A DNA stretch of 43,027 nt from a virus. Positions within the stretch are counted from its first letter, which is position 1, and each line of letters begins with the position of its first letter. The notes beneath the pieces are model-generated. The model had not been told where the DNA came from. It ran no database searches and saw only the letters and a program-made list of their open reading frames with translations. The translations under genes were made by a program, and so were the position numbers. Positions 1-6,376 of the stretch are shown in pieces. The stretch is taken from the IMG/VR virus record IMGVR_UViG_3300047508_000120, positions 1 to 43,027 of that record; one strand, written 5' to 3'.

Positions 1-127
1 GAGACAGTTAATTGGAGGTGGGCCAGGGTTCAATATGCCTCCAACAACAGGAGTACATGGCTCGCTCCCATGCCATTGATCACACGGAAGAGGCGCTTTC
101 TGACTAAACGGAAACATCAAGTCCCCC
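1..127. repeat. Terminal direct repeat, copy 1 (contig ends overlap)
   Basis: These 127 bases are identical to 42901-43027. A repeat of exactly 127 bases at the two ends of a contig is what a de Bruijn assembler leaves on a circular or circularly permuted molecule, so the unit length is probably 42,900 bp. A physical terminal repeat cannot be excluded. The repeat lies inside a minus-strand gene that is complete only when the ends are joined. Confidence 0.95.
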
Positions 128-183
128 GCCCACCCAGGCCCCGCGAGCCCTAGCACGAGGAGGAGGAATAGCATTGGTTTCAT
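1..183 (-). CDS. Secreted Cys-containing small protein, 5' part (gene crosses the contig join)
   Basis: The ATG at 183-181 overlaps the TGA of the upstream gene (ATGA), preceded by GGAG. Translation runs to base 1 and continues at 42900 down to 42730, giving a 117-residue protein. The N-terminus, MKPMLFLLLVLGLAGPGWA followed by GD, is a clear Sec signal peptide with an Ala-x-Ala-like cleavage site. The mature part has four cysteines, Pro-rich stretches and many aromatic residues. It belongs to the distal end of the leftward operon with three other envelope genes. I recognise no family and infer no function beyond export to the periplasm or beyond. Confidence 0.85.
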   Translation of the reverse strand, partial: MKPMLFLLLVLGLAGPGWAGDLMFPFSQKAPLPCDQWHGSEPCTPVVGGILNPGPPPINCL

Positions 184-893
184 GGCTTCTCCTGTGGTGG
201 CAGACGCTGTTCTACCTTCATGCGTCCAGGAATGGAATTATCAAAATCCCCTTCACATGACCACTGCGGATTGGTGGGCACGAGAGGAGGAGACGCGTGG
301 GCCTGCTGCATACACCAATTCCTCGCATCATCTTGCGCCATGCTGTTTGCCGCGTCAGCGACCTCAAGGAGCGTCTCGCGCCGCACCTGTGCCAGCTTTC
401 CCCACGCCTCATCGACATCTTTGCTCCCCGGCACGAGGCTCATCGCCTTTGCCGCCATCGCGGCAATGGTGCGGTCGCGGGTGGCGACGTCATGCTTGAG
501 CATCTGAATCTCAGTGAGGTTGTCCATATAGGTGACATGCTGTGCTTCGAGCTGCTGGCGAACCTGCTCTGTTTTGGCGATTGCTGCATTCCGTTGACGG
601 TCAGCCTCAGATGCTTGATCGGCCAACTGAACAATTTCATGGTCGCGTTGCTCAAGCTGCTGTCTCACCCTCGCCACCTCCTGCTCCACCGGCTCCACCA
701 ACAGCGGATCATCCGGCCCCACGGCCAGGTGAAGGCGCAAGGCCTGTTCTAGCTTCGCTCGCTGGGCCTTGAAGGCGGCTTCGATAAATGTAATAGCCTC
801 CTCCCGACTCGTCCACGTACCGTCTCGATTTGTATAATCACGGTCCAAGGTATCAATGGCTATTTCCGCCGCCTCGCGGATCGGGTCGGTCAT
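180..893 (-). CDS. Coiled-coil hypothetical protein
   Basis: A 237-residue protein, start ATG 893 overlapping the TGA of the upstream 41-residue gene (ATGA). Residues about 45-125 are rich in heptad-like Glu/Gln/Leu/Arg (for example EQEVARVRQQLEQRDHEI), predicting a long coiled coil. The N-terminus is acidic and helical, and the C-terminal 40 residues look disordered with two Cys. No signal peptide is seen. It ends QEKP, encoded by the GGAGAAGCCATGA junction that also forms the ribosome site and start of the next gene. No family is recognised. A structural or adaptor role is possible but unproven. Confidence 0.8.
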   Translation of the reverse strand: MTDPIREAAEIAIDTLDRDYTNRDGTWTSREEAITFIEAAFKAQRAKLEQALRLHLAVGPDDPLLVEPVEQEVARVRQQLEQRDHEIVQLADQASEADRQRNAAIAKTEQVRQQLEAQHVTYMDNLTEIQMLKHDVATRDRTIAAMAAKAMSLVPGSKDVDEAWGKLAQVRRETLLEVADAANSMAQDDARNWCMQQAHASPPLVPTNPQWSCEGDFDNSIPGRMKVEQRLPPQEKP

Positions 894-1015
894 GAGTTAT
901 CCTTCCTTTCAAGAAGAGCTTTTATCTCAGCAAGTAGATGAGCAATTCGCCAAAACCATCCTATAATAATGATGGTGAGACCTAAAAGCTGTAGTGATAC
1001 CCCAGAGTCACTCAT
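890..1015 (-). CDS. Small single-span membrane protein (41 aa)
   Basis: A 41-residue ORF joined to both neighbours by ATGA overlaps (1015-1012 and 893-890). Residues 8-21 (SLQLLGLTIIIIGWFW) form one hydrophobic segment, followed by an amphipathic charged tail ending LLERKDNS. The short N-terminus and basic-acidic tail suggest a type III or tail-anchored topology. Function unknown; one of several micro-membrane proteins in the leftward operon. Confidence 0.75.
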   Translation of the reverse strand: MSDSGVSLQLLGLTIIIIGWFWRIAHLLAEIKALLERKDNS

Positions 1016-1296
1016 CGCGTCTCCTTGCGGAGGGCGGCGAGCAGTCGAACTCTATCGAGATATTCGCCGTCAAGCTCGGTGGTCATATACGGCATACAGT
1101 TACTTGACACTTGGGCTTTCCATCGCGGTTGATTGATGACGATCCTCCTCACCTTTCCCCGTTCCTTGGCGAGTTCGCGGTGGATGAGTGTCACCGCTTT
1201 TGCCGCAGTAATACAGGGCTCATCGGCAACAAAGAACCGCGCATCCTTCGTAAAAGGATGCACTCTCCGCTCGATCCGCGCACGCTCGCGGGTCAT
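1012..1296 (-). CDS. Hypothetical basic protein (94 aa)
   Basis: A 94-residue cytoplasmic-type protein rich in Arg and Lys. It starts at ATG 1296 in an ATGA overlap with the upstream gene and ends in an ATGA overlap with the 41-residue membrane protein. Two cysteines are present but no metal motif. It contains a central helix-rich stretch (AAKAVTLIHRELAKERGKVRR). I recognise no family; the coupling on both sides supports it being a real gene. Confidence 0.75.
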   Translation of the reverse strand: MTRERARIERRVHPFTKDARFFVADEPCITAAKAVTLIHRELAKERGKVRRIVINQPRWKAQVSSNCMPYMTTELDGEYLDRVRLLAALRKETR

Positions 1297-1526
1297 GGAA
1301 CAATCTCCTTTACTTCATCTAGCAGCTTCTTTGCTGGCCCCCAATCAATCGTAGTGCCCTGTTTCAGGCTGATCTCATGCTTACCAATATGGTAGGTCAG
1401 TACACGACGTACCTGATGCAGGAGTTGATTCACCTCTCCAGCATCATAGTAGTCACGCCATATCAGCATTCCGCCAGCTTTCATAGGAAGAGAATGTTTC
1501 TCTAGTCTCGCTCGCTGCTCGCTCAC
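1293..1526 (-). CDS. Hypothetical protein (77 aa), GTG start
   Basis: The start is a GTG at 1526, preceded five bases upstream by a full AAGGAGG ribosome site that lies in the end of the previous gene (GTGA overlap). The 77-residue product is mixed alpha/beta and soluble, ending LLDEVKEIVP. No domain is recognised. The stop overlaps the next ATG. Confidence 0.75.
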   Translation of the reverse strand: MSEQRARLEKHSLPMKAGGMLIWRDYYDAGEVNQLLHQVRRVLTYHIGKHEISLKQGTTIDWGPAKKLLDEVKEIVP

Positions 1527-1702
1527 TTTTCCTCCTTCGAGCGGGACTCTAGGATGTCGCTAGCGTCCAGTGCGAAGTATGCGCCGCCGGCCCTCACGTT
1601 GAATCGTTCATGTGATATTACGTGCATGACTTCGCCAATATATACATGCCCCTTATAACCGAGATAACTTATCCAATCCCCCACCCCCACCGGGCGCGTC
1701 AT
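1523..1702 (-). CDS. Small hypothetical protein (59 aa)
   Basis: ATG at 1702, inside an ATGA overlap with the upstream winged-helix-like gene; TGA at 1523 forms a GTGA overlap with the next. The protein has a beta-rich pattern of alternating hydrophobics (DWISYLGYKGHVYIGEV) that resembles a small SH3-like or barrel fold, as in many phage genes of this size. That is inference only. Its last codons carry the ribosome site of the downstream gene. Confidence 0.75.
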   Translation of the reverse strand: MTRPVGVGDWISYLGYKGHVYIGEVMHVISHERFNVRAGGAYFALDASDILESRSKEEK

Positions 1703-1920
1703 CGCGGGGCCTCGTATAGATCAGCACAGTTGAGCAATGACAATCCTTTTGGCGTCAGGGTGGTGTAGCCGTCCTTGCATGTAGCGAGTCCTTGCTTGAT
1801 GAGGGCTGCCTTAGTTCGCTTAGAAAGCACATCGCCATCCCAGACGCGCCCGCGCACGTAGATGTTCCATAACTCCTCACCAAGACCGCTGATCGGCTTG
1901 AGTTGTCTAGGCTCGTGCAT
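1699..1920 (-). CDS. Small winged-helix-like protein (73 aa)
   Basis: The ATG at 1920 has GAGGAG five bases upstream; a GTG one codon earlier is less well placed. The sequence has a pattern of short helices then a hairpin: LSKRTKAALIKQGLATCKDGYTTLTPKGLSLL. This resembles the helix-turn-helix plus beta-wing of small DNA-binding proteins. No close family is recognised, so DNA binding is inference. It is coupled to the next gene by ATGA. Confidence 0.7.
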   Translation of the reverse strand: MHEPRQLKPISGLGEELWNIYVRGRVWDGDVLSKRTKAALIKQGLATCKDGYTTLTPKGLSLLNCADLYEAPR

Positions 1921-1944
1921 CACGTCTCCTCGGGCGGCGCGAGG

Positions 1945-1978
1945 GGGCCGCTAGGGCTAGACATAGGCCTCAATCTCC
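1945..1978 (-). other. Remnant of the RusA-like gene 3' end / junction scar
   Basis: Immediately after the HNH gene, the minus strand reads VVMEIEAYV-stop, resembling the present RusA-like C-terminus LLMEIESWVQ-stop. ATGGAGATTGAG here matches ATGGAAATTGAG at the end of the intact gene. It looks like the original gene end displaced by HNH insertion. A 14-codon ORF (MSSPSGPLAPPEET) then leads into the ribosome site of the gene at 1920. Confidence 0.6.
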
Positions 1979-1979
1979 A

Positions 1980-2441
1980 TCACCACTTGCCCCTTCGTTG
2001 TCTAAATCCAAGCGGTTCATTGATCGCCCTGTCAGGGTTCCATCGTAACGTTATTAGGCGTCTTCGCAGTGCATGACGGGACATCTTTAGCGATCTCGCC
2101 CATTCCGCACATGTCTTTGTTTGCCCATTCGCCGTTATTAGAAAATTGCTCCTCTTGTTATTTTGCTGTTCTCGCATAGTGGCCCATCGCACATTTCCTG
2201 GTTCGTAATTCCCATTATTGTTAATCCTATCGATGCTGTGGTTCGGAGTCGGTTTCATTCCTATCTCTCGGATAATATCGTTGAGAAACACGCTGAATTT
2301 TGACCATTGAGGACAGGTGGAAATGCCTCGCCCTCCATAGCGATAATATAAACGGTGTTTCGGATTGATACACCGAGATCGCATATGAGACCATGTAATA
2401 TAAAGTGGGTGTATATTTCGCTTGCTCACTATTGAACCCAT
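1980..2441 (-). CDS. HNH/AP2-type homing endonuclease
   Basis: A 153-residue protein with the hallmarks of phage HNH homing nucleases: HPLYITWSHMRSRC at 11-24, YGGRGI at 35-40, and IDRINNNGNYEPGNVRWAT at 70-88, followed by a C-terminal helical DNA-binding part (TCAEWARSLKMSRHALRRR). The start at 2441 lies inside the last codons of the RusA-like gene. Just after its stop is a second copy of the end of that gene (ATGGAGATTGAG), consistent with insertion at the gene's 3' end. These enzymes cut cognate DNA to spread their own gene. Confidence 0.92.
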   Translation of the reverse strand: MGSIVSKRNIHPLYITWSHMRSRCINPKHRLYYRYGGRGISTCPQWSKFSVFLNDIIREIGMKPTPNHSIDRINNNGNYEPGNVRWATMREQQNNKRSNFLITANGQTKTCAEWARSLKMSRHALRRRLITLRWNPDRAINEPLGFRQRRGKW

Positions 2442-2980
2442 GACTCAATTTCCATGAGAAGTTTGGGAAATTTCTTATTGATCTCATGCCGCCGCCATGC
2501 CACTTCGTAAACCAATCCATCACTCTTAATCACTTTAGTGTAGACCAACAGGTAAAACAGTGCGTCAAGTTGTCCGCTCACGTCTCTCGTTCGCTTGTCT
2601 CCTGGCCAGTAATCACAGGTCAGCCGAATTGGCACACCAATGTTAGGGGCACGCATCAGTTGACTGTGTACCTCCAGATTGGCCTTGGCTCTCCAGTTGA
2701 TAAAATGTTTCTCTGGATAGTGATGCCCATCACGCCGAATCCTCACGCGGTTTTTGCCACTGACTAATTGGCCCGTGATGGCAATATCAAACGTCTGGAA
2801 GGTAGGTGAGGGGGCATGCCTAGGGCTTAGTGTGCTTCCCGATACTTTACGCGTTGGGCCGTGATTAGCCTCGGGACTGTCTTTCCAGTTAGTCATCGCA
2901 GGTCGCTGCGCCGTCCCCCTCACCCGATTCTCCAGCACCTTAAAATCCTCCTCGCTGACATGGCGTGGTCGATAGTTCAT
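2429..2980 (-). CDS. rusA-like: RusA-like Holliday junction resolvase
   Basis: A 183-residue protein started at ATG 2980, which overlaps the upstream TGA (ATGA); the longer frame upstream is out of context. Residues 66-80 (DIAITGQLVSGKNRV) give the RusA opening strand and loop. RDVSGQLDAL at 132-141 carries the acidic pair (Asp133, Asp139), and KVIKSDGLV at 149-157 carries a further Asp. RusA-family enzymes are small dimeric nucleases that resolve four-way junctions; in phages they debranch DNA before packaging. Its extreme C-terminus seems to have been replaced by the incoming HNH gene, which starts within it. Confidence 0.85.
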   Translation of the reverse strand: MNYRPRHVSEEDFKVLENRVRGTAQRPAMTNWKDSPEANHGPTRKVSGSTLSPRHAPSPTFQTFDIAITGQLVSGKNRVRIRRDGHHYPEKHFINWRAKANLEVHSQLMRAPNIGVPIRLTCDYWPGDKRTRDVSGQLDALFYLLVYTKVIKSDGLVYEVAWRRHEINKKFPKLLMEIESWVQ

Positions 2981-3243
2981 TCTATTTCCTGGCAGACCGG
3001 CAAGCTCGGCCCAATGCGGCGTTTTTTGGGATGGGCCGCTCGGTAGCCCTTCATTTTGTCGCGGCATACCAGGCAGCACACGAGGCCAGGGGCTTGAGGG
3101 GCGCTGCAATAATAGCAATGGGTGCGCTCGGGAACTTCGGGTATTGGTGGGTATGCCCGCATTCCACAACAGAGGCATCGAACCACAGGCTCCATGTCCA
3201 TATCCTCGATGACCAACAATCCCTGACAACGGAAGCACCGCAT
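2977..3243 (-). CDS. Zinc-ribbon protein with two CxxC pairs at each end
   Basis: Start ATG 3243 has AGGAGG six bases upstream. The 88-residue protein has MRCFRCQGLL at the N-terminus and CLCCG about 20 residues on, the knuckle pattern of a short zinc ribbon. A second Cys cluster (CYYC, then CCLVC) follows. The family of small MRCFRCxG proteins is, to my knowledge, common in phages and environmental bacteria including Nitrospirota, with no assigned role. Its TGA overlaps the start of the RusA-like gene. Confidence 0.8.
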   Translation of the reverse strand: MRCFRCQGLLVIEDMDMEPVVRCLCCGMRAYPPIPEVPERTHCYYCSAPQAPGLVCCLVCRDKMKGYRAAHPKKRRIGPSLPVCQEIE

Positions 3244-3342
3244 CGCGCCTCCTAAATGTGGGTCTCTCCCCACCTGTCACGCCTAGACTCCGCGCAGGCC
3301 AACTTAGCTATGTACTAGTGACCTTCTTCCCGTTCCATAGCA

Positions 3343-3411
3343 TCAGGCCACCTTCTGGCTCCCGGCGTTCTCGTGCCGCGTTTTCTCCCGTGCGGTCGGG
3401 GGCTGGGTCAT
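3343..3411 (-). CDS. Possible micro-ORF (22 aa)
   Basis: In the 232-bp stretch between the RecT-like gene and the zinc-ribbon gene there is only a chain of tiny overlapping ORFs. This one reads MTQPPTAREKTRHENAGSQ and three more residues. It is preceded by a 19-codon GTG ORF overlapping it by ATGA and followed by an 11-codon ORF. The coupling pattern resembles the rest of the operon, but the sizes make coding doubtful. The stretch could also be a decayed gene. Nothing else was seen here. Confidence 0.25.
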   Translation of the reverse strand: MTQPPTAREKTRHENAGSQKVA

Positions 3412-3475
3412 ACTGCGCCGTTCTGCCAGCAACGGACCAAGCGGGAAGGGTCGTCCGCTAGGCGCACCGTTAAAT

Positions 3476-4264
3476 TCATTTCTTTGCTTTCATCCCCTTC
3501 TGCAATTTCACCATCCTATTGTAGAGCGGTGCCCGTGTCACGGAGGTCAGCCGGGAATCCTTTGTACAATCCTCCCATGCCTGCTTCAATTCATCGTCCG
3601 TCTTGCACTCATCCAGCACCGTTTCATGATCCGCAATGGCGCTCGATTCGTCGAAGACGGAGGCGGGGGCTGGTGGAGGGTCGCCAGTGCGCTCGGCCTG
3701 TGCCGGAGCGTCTTTAGGACTATCGTATCCACCAGCCGTGTCCTGCCGTGCCTCGGCGGGCGCGGGCTTGGGTGATGGAATGGGATGTGCCCCCGCAATC
3801 GTCTCAATCTCTGTCTCATCCAGCATCCCGAGCCCACAGATCGACAGCGTGACGCGTCGCTTGGCCTTCGTTTCGGCCTTCATCATGGCGTTCGCTTTAT
3901 CGGTCGGTGATGTCGGGAGCGGCACCGCGCCGAGACTCTCATCGGTTCGCTCCGTCATGTTCTTGCCCTGCGCCGTCACGCAATAGCAGCCATCCACCAC
4001 TTCACGCCCCACAATGGTAATGCTGATGCCGTGCAGATCACGAAGCTGATCCGTGCAATCCTTCCTGGCATACAGCACCAGCTTGCCATTGAGGGCCAGA
4101 TATTCAAAGGGCCTCGTCAGGGGATTGAGGCCCACGCTTTGGCAGACAGCGTTGTAATAGGAGAGCCGTTCGGCTGGCGTGAGTCTCGCCAGGTCTCCTC
4201 CTAACAAGACCTTCTCCTGTAGGTCGGCGGATACAGTGGAGGGACGGGTTGCTAGGTCTTGCAT
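3476..4264 (-). CDS. Putative recombination / single-strand annealing protein (RecT-like candidate)
   Basis: The start chosen is ATG 4264, with AGGAG nine bases upstream; it lies just before the stop of the upstream HNH gene. The 262-residue protein has the signature of a widespread phage family: LTPAERLSYYNAVCQSVGLN, then PLTRPFEYLALNGKLVLYARKD, then KANAMMKAETKAKRR followed by VTLSICGLGMLDETEIE. Members sit with RusA and nucleases and are usually annotated as RecT-like or unknown; assignment is by memory of the family and is tentative. The C-terminal third is Pro/Ala/Glu-rich and likely disordered, then a short helical end rich in Lys. Confidence 0.65.
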   Translation of the reverse strand: MQDLATRPSTVSADLQEKVLLGGDLARLTPAERLSYYNAVCQSVGLNPLTRPFEYLALNGKLVLYARKDCTDQLRDLHGISITIVGREVVDGCYCVTAQGKNMTERTDESLGAVPLPTSPTDKANAMMKAETKAKRRVTLSICGLGMLDETEIETIAGAHPIPSPKPAPAEARQDTAGGYDSPKDAPAQAERTGDPPPAPASVFDESSAIADHETVLDECKTDDELKQAWEDCTKDSRLTSVTRAPLYNRMVKLQKGMKAKK

Positions 4265-4815
4265 GGTGTTCTCCTCTTTCTTTTTTGATATTGTTCCTTC
4301 TGATATTGGCGTATGCTGTCTCTGTTGGCCCAATAGTAAGCGAGATTGCGCTTACCCATTGTTTCTTTATTCTCCTGGTAATAGGCCTGCCTATACTGCT
4401 TAACCGAGTCAGCATTATTTGCCCACCATAGCGCGAGGCATATTTTGCAAGACCTACCTCGCGGCCATCGCATTATGAGAGTATTTTCTTCGGTGAATTC
4501 ATGACCACGCTTGCAATGAGTCTTGCGAGCATTTCTTGCCGTGATCCCAACTCCACGTAGAACATTTACTGTATTGGTTACGACTTCAAGATGCTCTGGA
4601 TTGACACAACATCTGACTCGGCAGAGATGATCGATCTGGAGACCTAATGGAATAGGTTTCTTATGGCATTCATAGGAATACCTATGCGCCAGCATAGCCC
4701 GACCGTTTACGCTAATCCTTCCATACCCATAAGAATCAACGTAACCAGTCCAGAGCCAGCAACCTGATTCAGTGACCGGAATATAATTCGCCGAGAATCG
4801 TTCAAGAGGCGTCAT
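4252..4815 (-). CDS. HNH endonuclease (HNH_3 type)
   Basis: A 187-residue protein with CWLWTGYVDSYGYGRI at 19-34, then LQIDHLCRVRCCVNPEHLE at 59-77, the HNH_3 core with the catalytic His63 and zinc-type Cys, and a second element KTHCKRGHEFTEENT. The C-terminal 50 residues are repetitive Tyr/Gln/Lys helix (YRQAYYQENKE, YQKEQYQKRK), probably DNA binding. It starts inside the end of the upstream zinc-ribbon gene and its own tail carries the ribosome site and start of the RecT-like gene. Likely a free-standing homing nuclease. Confidence 0.93.
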   Translation of the reverse strand: MTPLERFSANYIPVTESGCWLWTGYVDSYGYGRISVNGRAMLAHRYSYECHKKPIPLGLQIDHLCRVRCCVNPEHLEVVTNTVNVLRGVGITARNARKTHCKRGHEFTEENTLIMRWPRGRSCKICLALWWANNADSVKQYRQAYYQENKETMGKRNLAYYWANRDSIRQYQKEQYQKRKRRTPCKT

Positions 4816-4981
4816 CAGTAATAACCTTCTTCTTTAGTGTAAACTGCGTTTGAAATTCGTCTCGGTAACATGCCTTGCAAATATACATACGAGGAATAAA
4901 CGCCATGGGTGCGTAACAGTATTCGCAGGTCGGCCTGGGCCAGTTCTGGCGCTGCGCTTCGTCATAGGTAATACGGGCCAT
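4802..4981 (-). CDS. Small zinc-ribbon protein (59 aa)
   Basis: The start ATG 4981 follows the stop of the 48-residue gene by five bases; longer in-frame starts would overlap that gene. CEYCYAPMAF and, about ten residues later, CKACYRDEF give a classic CxxC-x(n)-CxxC ribbon. It ends KKKVITDDAS, nearly the same as the KVDEAS end of the gene at 5120, with the next gene starting within these codons. Likely a metal-binding structural or regulatory peptide; role unknown. Confidence 0.75.
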   Translation of the reverse strand: MARITYDEAQRQNWPRPTCEYCYAPMAFIPRMYICKACYRDEFQTQFTLKKKVITDDAS

Positions 4982-4986
4982 GATGG

Positions 4987-5133
4987 CTAGCCAGTCCATT
5001 TCATAAACTTTCCGCACTCTGCGCAGCGAGGGGGCCATTGTCGGCCTGTATGAATCGGGCACCGCTCGCTTGGCGTATCACTTAGCGTGTAACAACAACA
5101 CACATCGGATTCTTTGCACTTATGAGGCTTCAT
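4987..5133 (-). CDS. Small Cys-rich zinc-finger protein (48 aa)
   Basis: Read MKPHKCKESDVCCCYTLSD and onward, ending CAECGKFMKWTG. The ATG at 5133 lies inside the last codons of the upstream gene (GATGAAGCCTCATAA). It has eight cysteines, including CxxC near the C-terminus and CPIH in the middle, so it may bind one or two zinc ions. It is short and easily missed. No family is recognised. Confidence 0.7.
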   Translation of the reverse strand: MKPHKCKESDVCCCYTLSDTPSERCPIHTGRQWPPRCAECGKFMKWTG

Positions 5134-5335
5134 CAACCTTGTGACCCTTGTCGAAAATTAGAAGGTTCCCTTGTCGATGGATAGCGCAGAGTTCGTAGTC
5201 CCCGTCTTCGCAGCGTATGACGATTTTCTCCAGCCCCGGCTTGCCCATCGAGAGGTCGGTGATGCCCACTTCACAGTTCCAAAATTGTTTATGCAGCTCG
5301 TGGTACGACAGCGCCTTGAGGGTGAGGTCGGTCAT
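5120..5335 (-). CDS. Hypothetical protein (71 aa)
   Basis: ATG 5335 overlaps the previous TGA (ATGA); an in-frame ATG at 5344 with a weak site is an alternative. The soluble product has alternating strand-helix character and ends DKGHKVDEAS. Its tail holds the start of the 48-residue zinc-finger gene. The DNA of this tail recurs, slightly changed, at the end of the gene at 4802. No domain recognised. Confidence 0.7.
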   Translation of the reverse strand: MTDLTLKALSYHELHKQFWNCEVGITDLSMGKPGLEKIVIRCEDGDYELCAIHRQGNLLIFDKGHKVDEAS

Positions 5336-5526
5336 CGTGGCCATCCCTTAAATGTTTTCCATCCGTCATGCTTCCAAAACAGATCAGCAAGATGAGGCAT
5401 CGCGCTATTCTTCCAGCCGATCTCCTTGCAATAGGCCAGCCATTCACTGCACAGCTTGGCTTTGCGCGATTCGCTCATGTCATCAGGCTGACCATCTACG
5501 GACACATTCTTGAACGGCTCCCTCAT
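5332..5526 (-). CDS. Hypothetical protein (64 aa)
   Basis: The start at ATG 5526 is preferred because GGGGAGG precedes it and it follows the upstream stop; an ATG at 5580 would overlap that gene by 26 bases. The product is helical in the middle (SRKAKLCSEWLAYCKEIGW) and ends with an aromatic run LFWKHDGWKTFKGWPR. The stop overlaps the next start. No family is recognised. Confidence 0.65.
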   Translation of the reverse strand: MREPFKNVSVDGQPDDMSESRKAKLCSEWLAYCKEIGWKNSAMPHLADLFWKHDGWKTFKGWPR

Positions 5527-5554
5527 CCCCCCTCCCCGTGCCCCCGCCGGGAGG

Positions 5555-5740
5555 TCATGGCTTCCCTCGCATGGCTTCATCTTGTGATTTCGTCAGATGC
5601 CAGCACTTACAGTATCGGCACCTATAGGCCCTGAACGAATCGGTATCTGACGGATTATGACGGAGCACCGATGCCGCAGAGACATGTGCACCGATGCTAG
5701 TCTTAAATTCACGCTTGCCCTTACATCGAGGATCGCTCAT
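5555..5740 (-). CDS. Small Cys-rich phage protein (61 aa)
   Basis: ATG 5740 follows GAGGAGAGAAAG. The protein ends in YRCRYCKCWHLTKSQDE; the CRYCxxWHLT motif is one I know from many small phage proteins, probably a half zinc ribbon. The start region ATGAGCGATC and its upstream sequence repeat those of the gene at 6081. Confidence 0.7.
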   Translation of the reverse strand: MSDPRCKGKREFKTSIGAHVSAASVLRHNPSDTDSFRAYRCRYCKCWHLTKSQDEAMRGKP

Positions 5741-5781
5741 CTTTCTCTCCTCGCCCCCGGACCCCGCACCGGACGGGGTCA
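5735..5781 (-). repeat. Duplicated stop-hairpin-RBS-start junction, copy A
   Basis: On the minus strand this reads a TGA stop, a hairpin with arms GACCCCG/CGGGGTC (5774-5780 and 5760-5766, loop 5767-5773), GAGGA, and ATGAGCGATC. The same order and nearly the same bases occur at 6070-6137. The hairpin overlaps the stop and is not followed by a U run, so it is not a typical terminator. Confidence 0.8.
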
Positions 5782-6081
5782 GGGCTTGCTATTTCGCTGT
5801 GGATATTTCATTGAAAGACGAATATGCTCGCCATGATCGATGGCATTATGGCGCTCTAAATGTTCCATATCCTCAATGCTAACCACTTGCCAGAATGCCT
5901 TATTCCAATACTCGCCGGTATTGTTATAGAACTCGACAACCTTCACATTTGGTGAATTAGTGCGTGGGGTAACGCTGACGATGCCAAAAGGCGAACCATG
6001 GATAACCGGCCCCCTATCTGGCTGTCGCCGCATCACTAAATCTCCCCTGGCGAATAGTTCTCCCGCTATCAGATCGCTCAT
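5779..6081 (-). CDS. Hypothetical protein (100 aa)
   Basis: ATG 6081 with AGGA nine bases upstream. It begins MSDLIAGELFARGDLVMRR and has alternating strands (IVSVTPR, VKVVEFYNN), suggesting a small beta-barrel, then a helical His-rich end (MEHLERHNAIDHGEHIR). Its stop codon is covered by a 7-bp-stem GC hairpin and the gene is flanked on both sides by nearly identical junctions. No family recognised. Confidence 0.7.
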   Translation of the reverse strand: MSDLIAGELFARGDLVMRRQPDRGPVIHGSPFGIVSVTPRTNSPNVKVVEFYNNTGEYWNKAFWQVVSIEDMEHLERHNAIDHGEHIRLSMKYPQRNSKP

Positions 6082-6137
6082 CTTATTCCTCCCCGCCCCT
6101 GGACCCCGCCCCTGGACCCCGCACCGGACGGGGGTCA
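6070..6137 (-). repeat. Duplicated stop-hairpin-RBS-start junction, copy B
   Basis: Second copy of the junction at 5735-5781, with an additional tandem 13-bp unit (CCCCGCCCCTGGA, twice at 6091-6116). Hairpin arms lie at 6115-6121 and 6129-6136. It too covers a TGA stop and leads to ATGAGCGATC. It may protect or pause the transcript. Confidence 0.8.
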
Positions 6138-6290
6138 GGTCGATATGGATGCTGCAATCGCCGCAAATATGAAGCTGCCGAAGGCGAGCGTCCATATCAT
6201 GCCCTCTTTCCCTCTCATTTGATAACCCCAGAACATCGCTGCCGCCAAATTGAGCAATGACAGCACAATCAGCAAGGTTTGCATCGTCAT
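6135..6290 (-). CDS. Two-span micro-membrane protein (51 aa)
   Basis: Starts MTMQTLLIVLSLLNLAAAMF, with a second hydrophobic span near LAFGSFIFAAIAASI, and a short basic loop (MRGKEG) between them. The ATG at 6290 overlaps the upstream TGA. The size and hairpin topology are holin-like, but many phage peptides look this way. It is the last of four consecutive micro-membrane genes. Confidence 0.75.
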   Translation of the reverse strand: MTMQTLLIVLSLLNLAAAMFWGYQMRGKEGMIWTLAFGSFIFAAIAASIST

Positions 6291-6376
6291 GTCCTTTTCT
6301 CATTGACCCAGCACACGAACAGGGCGCCCGCCAGGACTAAAGAAATGCCGATCAGCGTTTCAAGCAGGTCGCTCAT
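6287..6376 (-). CDS. Single-span micro-membrane protein (29 aa)
   Basis: MSDLLETLIGISLVLAGALF and then VCWVNEKRT: an acidic N-end, one transmembrane segment and a basic tail. It has ATGA overlaps on both sides (6376-6373, 6290-6287) and GGAGGAAGAAG before its start. The coupling makes coding likely in spite of its size. Confidence 0.7.
   Translation of the reverse strand: MSDLLETLIGISLVLAGALFVCWVNEKRT

Noticed and set aside
1-127. T7-like physical terminal repeat
   Set aside because: The length equals a common assembler k-mer and a gene is intact over the join, so circular overlap is the simpler reading. Read depth would decide.
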